Counted from the stretch's first letter, positions 54,054 to 63,848 are shown. The stretch is DNA of 64,000 nt from Cohnella cholangitidis (GCF_014107495.1 NZ_CP041969.1:1981001-2045000), one strand, 5' to 3'. The notes: a model not told the origin generated them from the letters alone. Numbers and translations: made by a program.

Positions 54054-54101
54054 AAAGAAAAAAGCCTCCTCCCGGTTACCGGCCGGGAAATGCGGAGGCT
54101 T
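54054..54101 (-). terminator. Terminator after xylB
   Basis: Stem AAGCCTCC / GGAGGCTT (54062-54069 with 54094-54101) with inner TCCCGG / CCGGGA. On the minus strand it continues into TTTTTTCTTTT. Strong terminator downstream of xylB. Confidence 0.85.
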
Positions 54102-54149
54102 CCGGAAAAGGGAGGCACCCTGATCCTACATACATTCTATCCCATAATG

Positions 54150-55646
54150 CTAGTTTCGAAAAGCATGCAAGGAATGGTTAATTTCCATTGTTTGGGAGTA
54201 GACTTGCTGATAGATGCGGAATAGCTGCTCGTACCGTTTGCTTGTTTCTTCATTCGGGCGATACGTGCGCGCATGCTTCACGAACACTTCCCCGCATGCG
54301 TCCAGAGTCGGGAACCAGCCGCTGCCGACCGCTGCCAACATAGCCGCGCCAAGGCCCGGGCCTTGCTCGTTCTCAAGCGCGACGACATTCGCTTGGAAAA
54401 TGTCGGCCTGCATTTGCAGCCATAGCGGATTTTTGGCGCCGCCGCCGATCGATACGATCGTGTCCACGGTTTTGCCCGCCGCGCGGAAAAGATCGATGGA
54501 TTCGTTCAGCGAGAACGTAATTCCTTCCATAACCGCTTTGGCGAAATGCGCGCGAGTGTGGCTTCCGTCTACTCCGATGAAGCTGCCGCGAATTTTCGCG
54601 TCCGCGTGCGGAGTGCGTTCGCCTACGATGTAGGGCGTAAACAACAAGCCGTTGGATCCGGCAGGAATGTCTCCGATTCCTTCAAGCATGGCATCGAACG
54701 ATTCGCCTTTGGCGAAAGTATTGCGGAACCAGCTCAAGGAATACCCGGCTGCCAGCGTTACTCCCATCGCGTAGAACGCGTTTTCTTTGCCATGATTGAA
54801 AAAGTGGACTTTGCCTTGATAATCCGCGGAAGCATCCGCTTCATAGGTAAGGATGACGCCGGACGTTCCGATGCTGCAAAGAGTAAGTCCCGGCGACAAG
54901 ATGCCCGCTCCGATCGCTCCGCATGCGTTGTCCGCCCCTCCGGCGAACACTTTCGTTGCGGTCGTTAGCCCGGTCGACCGGGAAGCCTCGGCGGAGATCG
55001 TTCCCACGTATGCGCCTGCTTCCACTAACGAAGGGCAGAACGATTGCGGGATTTCAAAAGCGTTAAGCACGTCCGCGCTCCAGCTCTTGCCCGCCACGTC
55101 GAGCATTAACGTTCCCGCGGCATCGGACAGATCCATATGCGTTGCGCCCGTCAGGCGCAGTCGCAAGTAATCTTTAGGCAAGAGGAAACGGCTCGCTCTC
55201 GCGTAGACGTCCGGTTCGTTTTGTTTAACCCATAAAATTTTGGGCAGCGTAAAGCCTTCCAGGGCAGGGTTGCGAGTAACGGCTAGAAGCTTATCGGCGA
55301 GCGTCCTCTCGATCTCCCGGCATTGTTCCGTCGTACGCGTATCATTCCATAGAATGGCTCTGCGCACGGGCATGTTATTCTCGTCGAGGAGAACGAGGCC
55401 GTGCATTTGCCCCGAAAAGCTAATTCCCTCGATATCGGATGGGTTTACGCCCGAGCTGGCAAGCAGCTCCTTAAGCGACCCCGTCGTTCCCGTTACCCAA
55501 TCTTCCGGATCTTGCTCGCTCCAGCCGGATTTCTCGTGATACAGCGGATATTCTTTGGTCGCTTCCGCTTTTACGCTGCCGTCTTGCCCGATCAGCAACG
55601 TCTTCACTGCGCTTGTTCCCAAATCTACGCCAATGACATATTTCAT
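54150..55646 (-). CDS. xylB: Xylulokinase
   Basis: 498 residues, FGGY kinase family. Phosphorylates D-xylulose to xylulose-5-phosphate. Marks are IGVDLGTSAVKTLLIG, GISFSGQMHGLVLLDE, GGADNACGAIGAGI and the ATP-site VSIGGGAKNPLWLQMQADIF. The RBS region GAGGAG precedes the ATG. It lies 97 bp after xylA on the same strand; the gap contains an inverted repeat CCCCGCC / GGCGGG region but no clear promoter. Second step of xylose catabolism. Confidence 0.96.
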   Translation of the reverse strand: MKYVIGVDLGTSAVKTLLIGQDGSVKAEATKEYPLYHEKSGWSEQDPEDWVTGTTGSLKELLASSGVNPSDIEGISFSGQMHGLVLLDENNMPVRRAILWNDTRTTEQCREIERTLADKLLAVTRNPALEGFTLPKILWVKQNEPDVYARASRFLLPKDYLRLRLTGATHMDLSDAAGTLMLDVAGKSWSADVLNAFEIPQSFCPSLVEAGAYVGTISAEASRSTGLTTATKVFAGGADNACGAIGAGILSPGLTLCSIGTSGVILTYEADASADYQGKVHFFNHGKENAFYAMGVTLAAGYSLSWFRNTFAKGESFDAMLEGIGDIPAGSNGLLFTPYIVGERTPHADAKIRGSFIGVDGSHTRAHFAKAVMEGITFSLNESIDLFRAAGKTVDTIVSIGGGAKNPLWLQMQADIFQANVVALENEQGPGLGAAMLAAVGSGWFPTLDACGEVFVKHARTYRPNEETSKRYEQLFRIYQQVYSQTMEINHSLHAFRN

Positions 55647-55743
55647 GGGGTTAACCTCTCCTCATATGAAAATCCGCCCCGCCGGTTCCTTCCGGGGGAC
55701 GGAATGGTCGTGCCGTTTAGGCCACCAATATGCTCTGTTTATC

Positions 55744-57060
55744 TTATACGCTGAAGATGACGTCGTTCAATGTCGCTTTGATTTGCTCCAAGCGAGCGGA
55801 TTCGTTGCGGATCGGTTTAGCTTGCAAAGCGTATGCTTCCAGCGATTTCAATGTCGCTTTGCCGGATACGATCTCGGCGCCGATCCCTTCTCTGAAGCTG
55901 CGGTAGCGGTTGTCTACGATATCGTCAAGAACGCGATCTTCGATCAGCTTAGCCGCCGCTTTCAAGCCGCGAGCGTAAGTGTCCATACCTGCGATATGGG
56001 CGAAGAACAAATCTTCGTCCTCGAAGGAGGAACGGCGTACTTTCGCGTCGAAGTTCACGCCGCCGCGGCCGATCCCGCCTTCGTTCTTCAGAATTTCGAA
56101 CATAGCGAGCGTCGTGGATACGAGATCCGTCGGGAATTCGTCCGTATCCCATCCGAGCAGCATGTCGCCTTGGTTCGCGTCGATCGAGCCCAGCATGCCG
56201 TTGATGCGAGCGGTGCGCAGCTCGTGCTCGAACGTATGGCCGGCAAGCGTCGCATGGTTCGCTTCGATGTTCAGCTTGAAGTGATCTTTCAAGCCGTAGC
56301 TTTGCAGGAACGCGATAGCCGTAGCGGAATCGAAATCGTATTGGTGCTTGGAAGGCTCTTTCGGTTTAGGCTCGATCAGGAATTGCGCGTCGAAGCCGAT
56401 TTCTTTGGCATAATCTACGGCCATGTGCAGGAAACGTCCCAAGTTGTCGAGTTCCAGCTTGAGATCCGTGTTCAGCAACGACTCGTAACCTTCGCGGCCG
56501 CCCCAGAAAACATAGTTTTCCGCGCCGAGCTCTTTACCGACTTCAAGGCCTTTTTTCAGGGTTGCCGCAGCGTAAGCGAATACTTCGGCATTGTTGGTCG
56601 TGCTTGCGCCATGAACGTAACGAGGGTTCGTGAACAAGTTTACCGTGTTCCACAGCAGCTTCTTGCCGGTAGACTTCTGGTAATCCTTAAGCATAGCTAC
56701 GATGATGTCCAGGTTTTTGTTCGACTCGGCCAGCGTTGCGCCTTCCGGAGCGATATCCGCATCATGGAAAGCATAGAAAGGAACGTTTAATTTCTCAAGC
56801 AATTCGAAGTTCGCTTCTACGCGAGCTTTCGCTCTATCGATCGGGGACAAGGAATCCCAGCTGCGAACAGCCGTGCCCGCGCCGAACGGATCTGCGCCGT
56901 TCGCGTTGAACGTATGCCAGTATGCGACCGCGAAACGAAGATGCTCTTCCATCGTTTTGCCGAATACGATCTCTTGCGGATTGTAATGCTTAAAAGCGAA
57001 AGGATTTTTCGAATCGCGTCCTTCGTACTGAATCTTAGGAACATTAGTAAACTTGCTCAT
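55744..57060 (-). CDS. xylA: Xylose isomerase
   Basis: 438 residues, class II length. Interconverts D-xylose and D-xylulose in the cytoplasm. Active site segments are [14 protein letters not shown] (catalytic His), [40 protein letters not shown] and [20 protein letters not shown] (metal residues). RBS GGGAGG. Codon use suggests high expression. First gene of xylAB, controlled by the palindromic operator and cre upstream. Confidence 0.97.
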   Translation of the reverse strand: MSKFTNVPKIQYEGRDSKNPFAFKHYNPQEIVFGKTMEEHLRFAVAYWHTFNANGADPFGAGTAVRSWDSLSPIDRAKARVEANFELLEKLNVPFYAFHDADIAPEGATLAESNKNLDIIVAMLKDYQKSTGKKLLWNTVNLFTNPRYVHGASTTNNAEVFAYAAATLKKGLEVGKELGAENYVFWGGREGYESLLNTDLKLELDNLGRFLHMAVDYAKEIGFDAQFLIEPKPKEPSKHQYDFDSATAIAFLQSYGLKDHFKLNIEANHATLAGHTFEHELRTARINGMLGSIDANQGDMLLGWDTDEFPTDLVSTTLAMFEILKNEGGIGRGGVNFDAKVRRSSFEDEDLFFAHIAGMDTYARGLKAAAKLIEDRVLDDIVDNRYRSFREGIGAEIVSGKATLKSLEAYALQAKPIRNESARLEQIKATLNDVIFSV

Positions 57061-57076
57061 TAGAATATTGCCTCCC

Positions 57077-57090
57077 TGTAAGCGATATCA
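57077..57090. promoter_or_regulatory. cre site (CcpA) in xylA leader
   Basis: TGTAAGCGATATCA matches all 14 positions of the cre consensus TGWAANCGNTNWCA, 16 bp upstream of the xylA start. CcpA binding there would block xylAB transcription in the presence of preferred sugars. Confidence 0.75.
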
Positions 57091-57122
57091 ATTTCTTTTC
57101 TGACATCAGCATATCATGCCCG

Positions 57123-57153
57123 AACTTAGTTTGTCTATCCAATAAACTAAGTT
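57123..57153. promoter_or_regulatory. XylR operator
   Basis: Perfect palindrome with 10-bp arms AACTTAGTTT / AAACTAAGTT (57123-57132 and 57144-57153) around an 11-bp centre, between the divergent xylA and xylR genes. The TTAGTTT half-site agrees with the known Firmicute XylR operator. A xylA -35/-10 (TTGGAT, 18 bp, CATGAT on the minus strand) would overlap it. Confidence 0.85.
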
Positions 57154-57237
57154 TTTAGAAACTTTATGTGGTATGATAGGTAACAAGATACAACGCAACG
57201 AAATAGAATTTGCAATAGAAGGAGTCGCTTCTCGGAA

Positions 57238-58398
57238 ATGACGACACCCACAGGCGATCAGGCTTTAATCAAAAGAATCAACACGGCGATCGTGCTAGAG
57301 TATATATTGCGCGGCGCACCGCTTTCCCGTGCCCAAATCTCCGAGCAATCCGGACTGAACAAAGCGACCGTCTCCAGTCTCGTGCAAGATTTGATAGACG
57401 GATCGTTGGTTCAGGAAATCGGCACGGGGGAATCCAGCGGCGGACGAAAGCCCGTTCTGTTGGAATTCATCGCAACTTCCGGGTATGCCGTGGGCATCGA
57501 CTTAGGAGTCAATTACATACGCGGAGTGCTAACCGACTTGCGGGGAAATATCGTGGCGGAAAGAACCTCCGCTCTGCGCCAATCGGAGCCGGGAGCTGCC
57601 GTAGATCAATTATGCGTCTGCATCGAGAATCTGATGGCGGAAGCGCCTTCGAGTCCTTACGGTATTGTCGGCATCGGAGTCGGCGTGCCCGGTCTGGTGG
57701 ACGATACCGGGACGATACTGTTCGCTCCCAACTTGAAGTGGCGGGATATTCCGTTGCAGCGCCTGTTATCGGAGCGGTTCTCGTTGCCCATTACGATAGA
57801 CAACGAAGCCAACATGGGCGCGCTCGGGGAGCAGAAGTACGGTGCAGGCCGCAGCATTAACAACTTAATTTACGTCAGCGTCGGAATCGGGATCGGTACC
57901 GGGTTAATTTTGCATAAGTCCCTCTATAAGGGCGCATCGGGATTTTCCGGGGAGATGGGACATCTATCCGTCGAAGCGCACGGCAAGAACTGTACGTGCG
58001 GCAATCGCGGATGCTGGGAGATGTACGCTTCCGAGCAAGCGTTGCTGGAGCAAGCGGCCCCGCTCGGCTTCGAGGATTTGGAAGCTTTGCTCGCCGCCGC
58101 ATCCGCGGGGCGGGAAGACGTGTTGGAGCTATTCTCTGGTATCGGAGAATATCTGGGCGTCGGCATCGCCAACATCGTCAACGTGTTCAACCCCGACGCC
58201 GTCGTCATCGGCAACCGCATGAGCCAAGCGCGCCCGTGGCTGGAAGGCCCTCTCCGGCAGACGGTTATCCAACGCGCGCTCGGTTTCCATCTGCGCAAAG
58301 TCCAACTCCTATTCGCGGAGCTTGGCGAACGCTCGTCCATGATGGGGGCCGCGGAAATGGCCATCGCCGGCTTCTTCGCCCGGGTCAAAGCGACATAG
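57238..58398 (+). CDS. xylR: Xylose operon repressor XylR, ROK family
   Basis: 386 residues. N-terminal winged HTH: APLSRAQISEQSGLNKATVSSLVQDLIDGSLV. ROK fold follows: GYAVGIDLGVNYIRGVLTDL, VGIGVGVPGLVDDTGTILFAP, GAGRSINNLIYVSVGIGIGTGLI and the zinc-binding CTCGNRGCWEMYASE. Xylose or a derivative relieves its repression of xylAB through the palindrome at 57123. Divergent from xylA with a -10-like TATGAT at 57172-57177. The stop is followed within 25 bp by the second tandem repeat array. Confidence 0.95.
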   Translation: MTTPTGDQALIKRINTAIVLEYILRGAPLSRAQISEQSGLNKATVSSLVQDLIDGSLVQEIGTGESSGGRKPVLLEFIATSGYAVGIDLGVNYIRGVLTDLRGNIVAERTSALRQSEPGAAVDQLCVCIENLMAEAPSSPYGIVGIGVGVPGLVDDTGTILFAPNLKWRDIPLQRLLSERFSLPITIDNEANMGALGEQKYGAGRSINNLIYVSVGIGIGTGLILHKSLYKGASGFSGEMGHLSVEAHGKNCTCGNRGCWEMYASEQALLEQAAPLGFEDLEALLAAASAGREDVLELFSGIGEYLGVGIANIVNVFNPDAVVIGNRMSQARPWLEGPLRQTVIQRALGFHLRKVQLLFAELGERSSMMGAAEMAIAGFFARVKAT

Positions 58399-58419
58399 AC
58401 GGGAGCTGCGGCTCCCTTA

Positions 58420-58760
58420 TAGTCGCTTTTTGCGACTTTGGCGGCCTTTTTGCTCGCGGTGGCTCCTCCATTGTTGCTTTTCGCGACTTTGGCAGCCTTT
58501 CTCGCTCTGCGGTGGCTCCTCCATTGTTGCTTTTTGCGACTTTGGCGGCCTTTTTGCTCGCGGTGGCTCCTCCATTGTTGCTTTTTGCGACTTTGGCAGC
58601 CTTCTTTGCTTCGCGGTGGCGTCCTCCATTGTTGCTTTTTGCGACTTTGGCAGCCCATTTTTTCGCATTCACTCTCTCATAGTTGCTTTTTGCGACTTTG
58701 ACGGCCTCTTTTCTCGCATCCAGTCTCTCATTGTCGCTTTTTCCGACTTTGGCAAACTAC
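58420..58760. repeat. Second intergenic tandem array, about seven units, period near 51 bp
   Basis: The landmark GCGACTTTGG starts at 58432, 58483, 58536, 58587, 58641, 58692 and about 58743, with spacings of 51, 53, 51, 54, 51 and 51. Units read roughly GGCGGCCTTTTTGCTCGCGG, then TGGCTCCTCCATTGTTGCTT, then TTTGCGAC. The first unit has a perfect hairpin AGTCGC-TTTTT-GCGACT; others have GTTGC-TTTTT-GCGAC, which keeps the stem through G-U pairs. The array is intergenic, has no RBS and its frames are low-complexity. It is unrelated in sequence to the array at 25437. Confidence 0.85.
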
Positions 58761-58870
58761 TCTCTCATCCTTTATTACGCTAGTATTTTATGTTATAAAT
58801 TACTATATCGTTATATACGAATCTATTCCTATCACCCGGGGTACTTGAGCCGAGAAAAGAGGTTGGGAAA

Positions 58871-59191
58871 ATGAACGATAAGCTGGCGGAAATGGCGGAG
58901 TTGCTGAAGCTGCTAGGAGATAGGACGAGGTTGGCTATGTTAGGCCTCCTTCAGGAACGGGATTTATGCGTTGGAGATATCGTAGATCTACTAGGCACGA
59001 GCCAACCGAATGCCAGCCAGCACCTGCGCAAGCTCAAGAGCGCCGGTCTGGTCAGGGAAACCAAACGAGGGCAGTGGGTTTTCTATTCTTTGAATTTGGA
59101 CGACTTCCCCGACCTGCGAATATTTTTATCCCAACTGCCCGGCCGGAAAGAACGCTTAAGGTCGTTATCCCGCTTGGTTGAACGGAGCTAA
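58871..59191 (+). CDS. ArsR family transcriptional regulator
   Basis: 106 residues. Winged HTH of the ArsR/SmtB type: LLKLLGDRTRLAMLGLLQERDLCVGDIVDLLGTSQPNASQHLRKLKSAGLVRETKRGQWVFYSL. The position of the ArsR arsenite-binding motif reads DLCVGD: the first Cys is kept but the second is Gly, so classical arsenic sensing may be lost or altered. No arsenic or efflux gene is next to it. GAGGTTGGG before the ATG. Its target is unknown. Confidence 0.88.
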   Translation: MNDKLAEMAELLKLLGDRTRLAMLGLLQERDLCVGDIVDLLGTSQPNASQHLRKLKSAGLVRETKRGQWVFYSLNLDDFPDLRIFLSQLPGRKERLRSLSRLVERS

Positions 59192-59202
59192 ACGCTCACG
59201 TG

Positions 59203-59245
59203 CTTCAATCGAGACTATCGCGGCTCATTGAAGGCACTTTTTTTA
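59203..59245 (+). terminator. arsR terminator
   Basis: Stem CTTCAAT / ATTGAAG (59203-59209 with 59227-59233) followed by GCAC and a run of seven T. Confidence 0.65.
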
Positions 59246-59342
59246 TAGGTGAATATTGTTTGCATGAAGAGAACTCTTTCGTGCCGCTATTTCGCTCGAA
59301 GATCGTTTTCGATAACTCTCCGCCATCATATGCTCTCCCCGG

Positions 59343-59690
59343 CTACCGCGGATTTAATTGGCTTGAATCCACGGTAGCAGATTGAGCTTCATCCTCAGCA
59401 ACCTGACCGTTGTAGGCTCTATACCACAGCTTCATGCCGGCTGATCCGTCTGCGGCATGACGTACCCCTTCGCTAACCCAACCCTTCTCCCCTCCGTCGT
59501 GCCGCTAATCAAGTGAATGCGGATAACCGTACATCCGTGCACGAGATAGATCTGTCCCCGATTTGCATCGTAGACGCGGCTGTTCTCTCCTTCCGTCCAT
59601 CGATAACAATCCTTCTTATTTTCGGGATAGTCGATCGTTTGCTTCCATTGCCCATCGTTTGAAAATCGATCCAGCCGGTTGTCCTAATCC
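59343..59690 (-). pseudogene. Probable decayed gene fragment
   Basis: Reading the minus strand, one frame gives about 90 codons without start (DRFSNDGQWKQTIDYPENKK, then DCYRWTEGENSRVYDANRGQIYLVHGCTVIRIHLISG). After a +1 shift another gives MKLWYRAYNGQVAEDEAQSA and a stop at 59343. The residue pattern looks protein-like rather than random, but no start, RBS or known domain is present. Likely remnant of an unidentified secreted protein; weak evidence. Confidence 0.3.
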
Positions 59691-59798
59691 CATCCAAATA
59701 CGTCCCAAGCGTCAATTTCCGCTCCAATCTGTTATCATATGAATATATAAATTTCGGAAAATCAAACAAATTCGCACGCCAAAGGCAGGATCACAGCA

Positions 59799-62700
59799 AT
59801 GACCTTTCAATTGACCAAACGGGTTATCAAGCTATTATGCGGCCCGTATTCGTACGAACGCGGAGAATCCGAATACCGGTCCGGCAAAGTCGCGATCACG
59901 GAATACGATTCCGACTCCTCCCGTTACCGCGCTACGGTCAAAGGCATCGACAGCTTCCAAGTACGCGTCGATATCGACAACAACGGGGATGTCCGCGCGC
60001 AATGCGATTGCCCGGTATTCGATATTTCCCCTAAATACTGTAAGCATGTCGCCGCGGTCTTACTCAACATTCACGACATTCAGAACGCGGGCAAATCCCC
60101 TGTTCGTTCCTACGCGGAATCTAGGCTGCAGCCGGATGCATATCGCTCCGGAACGAACGGATCGGGCCGTTTAACTCCGCGTTACTCCTCGTCGATGGCG
60201 CATGCCGCTTCCCGCGACCGCACCCACTCCGGGGACAACGGCCTCAGCAACGGAGTGCTCGGCCTGTTCAGCAACAAACCGTCCCGTTCAAGCCGAGCGC
60301 GGCATTTGTTCGACACGAGGCAGGCGCTGGACGTGGAATTCGTTTTCAGCCCTTTTCCGTACGGTTATCGGAAATATATGTTCGGCGTGGAGCTCAAGGT
60401 CGGTTCTGGAAGATTGTACGTCGTACGGAAAATCAGAGAATTGCTGGAACGGATAGACCGAAGCGAAGAGTACGTATTCACCAAGCACTTCTCTTACGAT
60501 CCCGAGATGCACAGCTTTACGCAAGAGAACCATGCCGTTATCCGGCTGCTAATCGAGATTTATCGCAACGAGAAAATGTACCGGGAAACGTCCAGCATCT
60601 ACTCTGCGCATGCCAGCCATTTGAGCGGGGACAGAATGTTGCTGATTCCTCCCGCCTCGTGGGATAAACTTGCGCCATTGATCGCTCAAGCCCCTCACGC
60701 CAAGCTGGAACAAGAAGGCGTAACTTACGAAGGCATACAGGTTTCGGACGAGCAGTTGCCGCTTCGATTCGAATTCAATCGAGCCGAAGCAGATAGCGAA
60801 GACATCAGCTATCGACTGGACGTTACCGGCTTGGATCGGATAACCGTCATGGACGCTTACGGAATCGTCCTTACCGACGGCAAGCTGTTGAAGCTGAAAA
60901 CGGAGCAATGCACCCGGCTATCGGAACTCAAGCAAATGTTGGAGTCCTCCCGCGAGAGCCGGGTTCGGATATTGCCGGATCAAATGGAGTCGTTCATGGA
61001 GCAGGTCATTCCCGGCCTCATGAAGCTGGGAAGCGTCCGAATTGCTCAAGACGTAACCGAACGATTAATACAAGCTCCTCTCAAGGCCAAACTTTACTTG
61101 GACCGGGTTAGGGATCGATTGCTGGCAGGGTTGGAGTTCCAGTATGGAGACATTGTTATCAATCCATTAGAGGGAATCGGCCAGAAGCGCGGATCGGACC
61201 GAATTCTAATGAGGGACGGCGAACAGGAAGGACGGATTCTCGAGCTGATGGAGTTGAGCCGGTTCGCCAAAACCGAGAGCGGATATTTCATGGACGATGA
61301 GGACGGCGAATACGAGTTTCTGCACTTTATCGTCCCGCAACTGGAGAAGCTGCTTCATGTGTATGCTACTTCCGCCGTGAAGGCTAGACTCTTTGTCGGG
61401 CATACGCCCCCGAAGATCAGAGTCGACGTGGACGAACGAACGGATTGGCTGGAGTGCAAATTCGAGATAGAGGGCGTTCCCGAGACCGAGATCCGTAATC
61501 TTCTGAAATCGCTCGCCGAGAAACGCAAATATTACAAGCTGCCGAACGGAGCGCTCCTGCCGCTAGAGAACGTCGATTATGAAGCGATCAACCGGTTTAT
61601 GAACGAGATCGGCGTCCCCAAGGATATGACGGGATCGGAATTCCGCCTTCCCCTTGTTCGCGGGCTTCATCTGATGGATGCGGACCAGCAAGGCGGAGCC
61701 ATCAAGCTGGGCAAATCGTTCCGCATGCTTCTCGACAATATGCGCAACCCGGACAACTTGGATTTCCCTGTGCCGGATAGTCTTGCCCCCGTCTTGCGTG
61801 ACTATCAGAAATACGGATATCAGTGGTTGAAGACGCTCGCTCATTATCGTTTCGGGGGGATTCTCGCAGATGACATGGGCTTGGGCAAAACGCTTCAAAG
61901 CATCGCCTACCTTGTCTCCGTGCTTCCCGATATCAGGGACAGGCAATTGCCGGCGATCATCGTCTGCCCGGCTTCTCTTATGTACAACTGGCGCAACGAG
62001 CTGACCAAATTCGCTCCCGAAATCCGCGCCGTTATTGCGGACGGCAGCAAAGTCGACCGCGATCGCGCGCTTAAGCAGCTGTCCGATTCCGACGTCGTCA
62101 TTACGTCTTATCCGCTTCTGCGAAGGGATGTCGAATCTTATGCGCAGCCTTCGTTCCATACGCTAATTCTGGACGAAGCCCAAGCATTCAAGAACCATGC
62201 CACTCAGACCGCGCATGCGGTGAAATCCATCCAAGCGCGATATCGCTTCGCGCTTACCGGAACCCCCGTGGAAAACTCCATCGAGGAGCTGTGGTCGATC
62301 TATGATGCCGTCTTTCCCGAGCTGTTCCAGGATCGAAGGCTGTTTAACGAGTTGACGAGAGAAACGGTCGCCAAGCGGATTCGTCCTTTCCTGCTGCGGC
62401 GGCTGAAGACCGACGTATTGAAGGAACTGCCGGAGAAGATCGAGTCCTTGCATGCTACCGAACTGCTTCCGGAGCAGAAAAAGCTATATATGGCTTACTT
62501 GGCTAAGCTTCAGAAAGAAACGCTGAAGCATCTTGATGAAGAAGGGTTTCAGAAGAGCCGCATCAAAATTTTGGCCGGCTTGACTAGGCTGCGCCAGCTC
62601 TGTTGCCATCCTGCCCTGTTCGTAGAGGACTATGAGGGCAGCTCAGCCAAATTCGAGCAGCTATTGGAGATTATTGAAGAATGCCGCACCGCCGGCAAAA

Positions 62701-63158
62701 GAATGCTTGTTTTCTCTCAGTTCACCGAAATGCTAGGATTGATCGGAAGAGAGCTCGGCTATCAGGGTATCCCGTATTTCTACTTGGATGGCCAGACCCC
62801 ATCCTTCGATCGCGTTGAGCTATGCAACCGATTCAACGACGGCGAGAGGGATTTGTTCCTCATTTCCTTAAAAGCCGGAGGTACGGGCCTTAACCTGACC
62901 GGGGCGGATACGGTCATCCTGTATGATCTCTGGTGGAATCCCGCCGTAGAACAACAAGCCGCCGACCGGGCGCATCGAATGGGACAGAAAAACGTCGTGC
63001 AGGTGCTCCGGCTTATCACCCAAGACACGGTCGAACAGAAAATGTACGCCCTTCAGCAAAGAAAGAAAAACTTGATCGAAGAAATCATCCAACCGGGCGA
63101 AGAAGCCTTATCCACCTTGACGGAGCAGGAAGTCCGGGAAATTCTTATGCTGCAATAA
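59799..63158 (+). CDS. SWIM zinc-finger / SNF2-family helicase-like ATPase
   Basis: 1119 residues. SWIM zinc finger at about 25-90 (AQCDCPVFDISPKYCKHVAAVLL: C-x-C...C-x-H), a low-complexity linker, a large SNF2-associated region (about 180-640) and the SNF2 ATPase (about 660-1110): motif I ILADDMGLGKTLQS, II LILDEAQAFKN, III FALTGTPVENSIEELWSIYD, V-VI GGTGLNLTGADTVILYDLWWNPAVEQQAADRAHRMGQ. Translocates on DNA; bacterial members (YwqA-like) are linked to DNA repair and transcription roles but are poorly understood. Stands alone. AGGATCAC upstream of ATG is only a fair RBS. Confidence 0.94.
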   Translation: MTFQLTKRVIKLLCGPYSYERGESEYRSGKVAITEYDSDSSRYRATVKGIDSFQVRVDIDNNGDVRAQCDCPVFDISPKYCKHVAAVLLNIHDIQNAGKSPVRSYAESRLQPDAYRSGTNGSGRLTPRYSSSMAHAASRDRTHSGDNGLSNGVLGLFSNKPSRSSRARHLFDTRQALDVEFVFSPFPYGYRKYMFGVELKVGSGRLYVVRKIRELLERIDRSEEYVFTKHFSYDPEMHSFTQENHAVIRLLIEIYRNEKMYRETSSIYSAHASHLSGDRMLLIPPASWDKLAPLIAQAPHAKLEQEGVTYEGIQVSDEQLPLRFEFNRAEADSEDISYRLDVTGLDRITVMDAYGIVLTDGKLLKLKTEQCTRLSELKQMLESSRESRVRILPDQMESFMEQVIPGLMKLGSVRIAQDVTERLIQAPLKAKLYLDRVRDRLLAGLEFQYGDIVINPLEGIGQKRGSDRILMRDGEQEGRILELMELSRFAKTESGYFMDDEDGEYEFLHFIVPQLEKLLHVYATSAVKARLFVGHTPPKIRVDVDERTDWLECKFEIEGVPETEIRNLLKSLAEKRKYYKLPNGALLPLENVDYEAINRFMNEIGVPKDMTGSEFRLPLVRGLHLMDADQQGGAIKLGKSFRMLLDNMRNPDNLDFPVPDSLAPVLRDYQKYGYQWLKTLAHYRFGGILADDMGLGKTLQSIAYLVSVLPDIRDRQLPAIIVCPASLMYNWRNELTKFAPEIRAVIADGSKVDRDRALKQLSDSDVVITSYPLLRRDVESYAQPSFHTLILDEAQAFKNHATQTAHAVKSIQARYRFALTGTPVENSIEELWSIYDAVFPELFQDRRLFNELTRETVAKRIRPFLLRRLKTDVLKELPEKIESLHATELLPEQKKLYMAYLAKLQKETLKHLDEEGFQKSRIKILAGLTRLRQLCCHPALFVEDYEGSSAKFEQLLEIIEECRTAGKRMLVFSQFTEMLGLIGRELGYQGIPYFYLDGQTPSFDRVELCNRFNDGERDLFLISLKAGGTGLNLTGADTVILYDLWWNPAVEQQAADRAHRMGQKNVVQVLRLITQDTVEQKMYALQQRKKNLIEEIIQPGEEALSTLTEQEVREILMLQ

Positions 63159-63171
63159 CACACGATAGGAT

Positions 63172-63232
63172 GGGGCAATCCCTTAAGGTCTATTTACTTG
63201 ACCGAATGGGACTGCCCCTATTTTATTCGAAC
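63172..63232 (+). terminator. Possible terminator after SNF2 gene
   Basis: GGGGCA ... TGCCCC (63172-63177 with about 63213-63218) followed by TATTTTATT. Long loop, so weak support. Confidence 0.35.
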
Positions 63233-63395
63233 AGAATAGAGCAATTTTGTACATGGCGATAAATTCCCGCTCGCGGAGTTGAAAGTGTAATCAAACAAAG
63301 CTATATTATTACATATCGAAATTATAATATATAAAATGATTTCGTTTCGATAAAGTATATCCAATATTACTTTTATTTAGAAAGGGGCACTTCCT

Positions 63396-63848
63396 ATGCA
63401 GAACATCGACGACATCGACCGGCAGATCATTAAAGCTTTGAACGCGAACGGAAGAATATCCTATACGGACTTGGCCAAGGACATCGGACTGTCTCGCGTA
63501 GCGATACAAGCAAGAATCAACGCCCTCATGGACGAAGGCGTCATCGAACGGTTTACCGCCGTCATCAATCCCGAGAAAATCGGCATTACCGTGTCCGCCT
63601 TCTTCAACGTGGAAGTCGAACCGAAATGCCTGAAAGACGTCGCCGACACCTTAGCGGACGAGCCTGCCGTCACCAGTCTGTATCATATGACCGGACCTAG
63701 CAAATTGCATATGCATGGCTTGTTTACGAACAATAAAGAAATGGAAACGTTCTTGAACGATAAGCTGTATCGGCTGCCCGGGGTCGTGAGCGTCGACTGC
63801 CAGGTATTGATTACTCGCTATAAGAGCCGAATGGGAATGAGGTTGTAA
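63396..63848 (+). CDS. Lrp/AsnC family transcriptional regulator
   Basis: 150 residues. N-terminal [63 protein letters not shown]-terminal RAM (ACT-like) effector-binding domain follows. RBS AAAGGGG, upstream AT-rich promoter region at 63300-63380. It lies 3 bp before a chromate transporter gene and is probably co-transcribed, so may control chromate or a related function. Confidence 0.92.
   Translation: MQNIDDIDRQIIKALNANGRISYTDLAKDIGLSRVAIQARINALMDEGVIERFTAVINPEKIGITVSAFFNVEVEPKCLKDVADTLADEPAVTSLYHMTGPSKLHMHGLFTNNKEMETFLNDKLYRLPGVVSVDCQVLITRYKSRMGMRL

Larger units (their letters stand above)
59192..59798. other. Long intergenic region between arsR and the SNF2 gene
   Basis: 607 bp. It holds a terminator after arsR and, on the minus strand, a probable decayed gene at about 59343-59690. 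No other feature is supported. Confidence 0.5.

Noticed and set aside
57924-58783. Frames spanning the end of xylR and the second array, with repeats such as KVAKSNNGG
   Set aside because: Shadows of xylR plus low-complexity translation of the repeat; period is not constant modulo three and no RBS is present.
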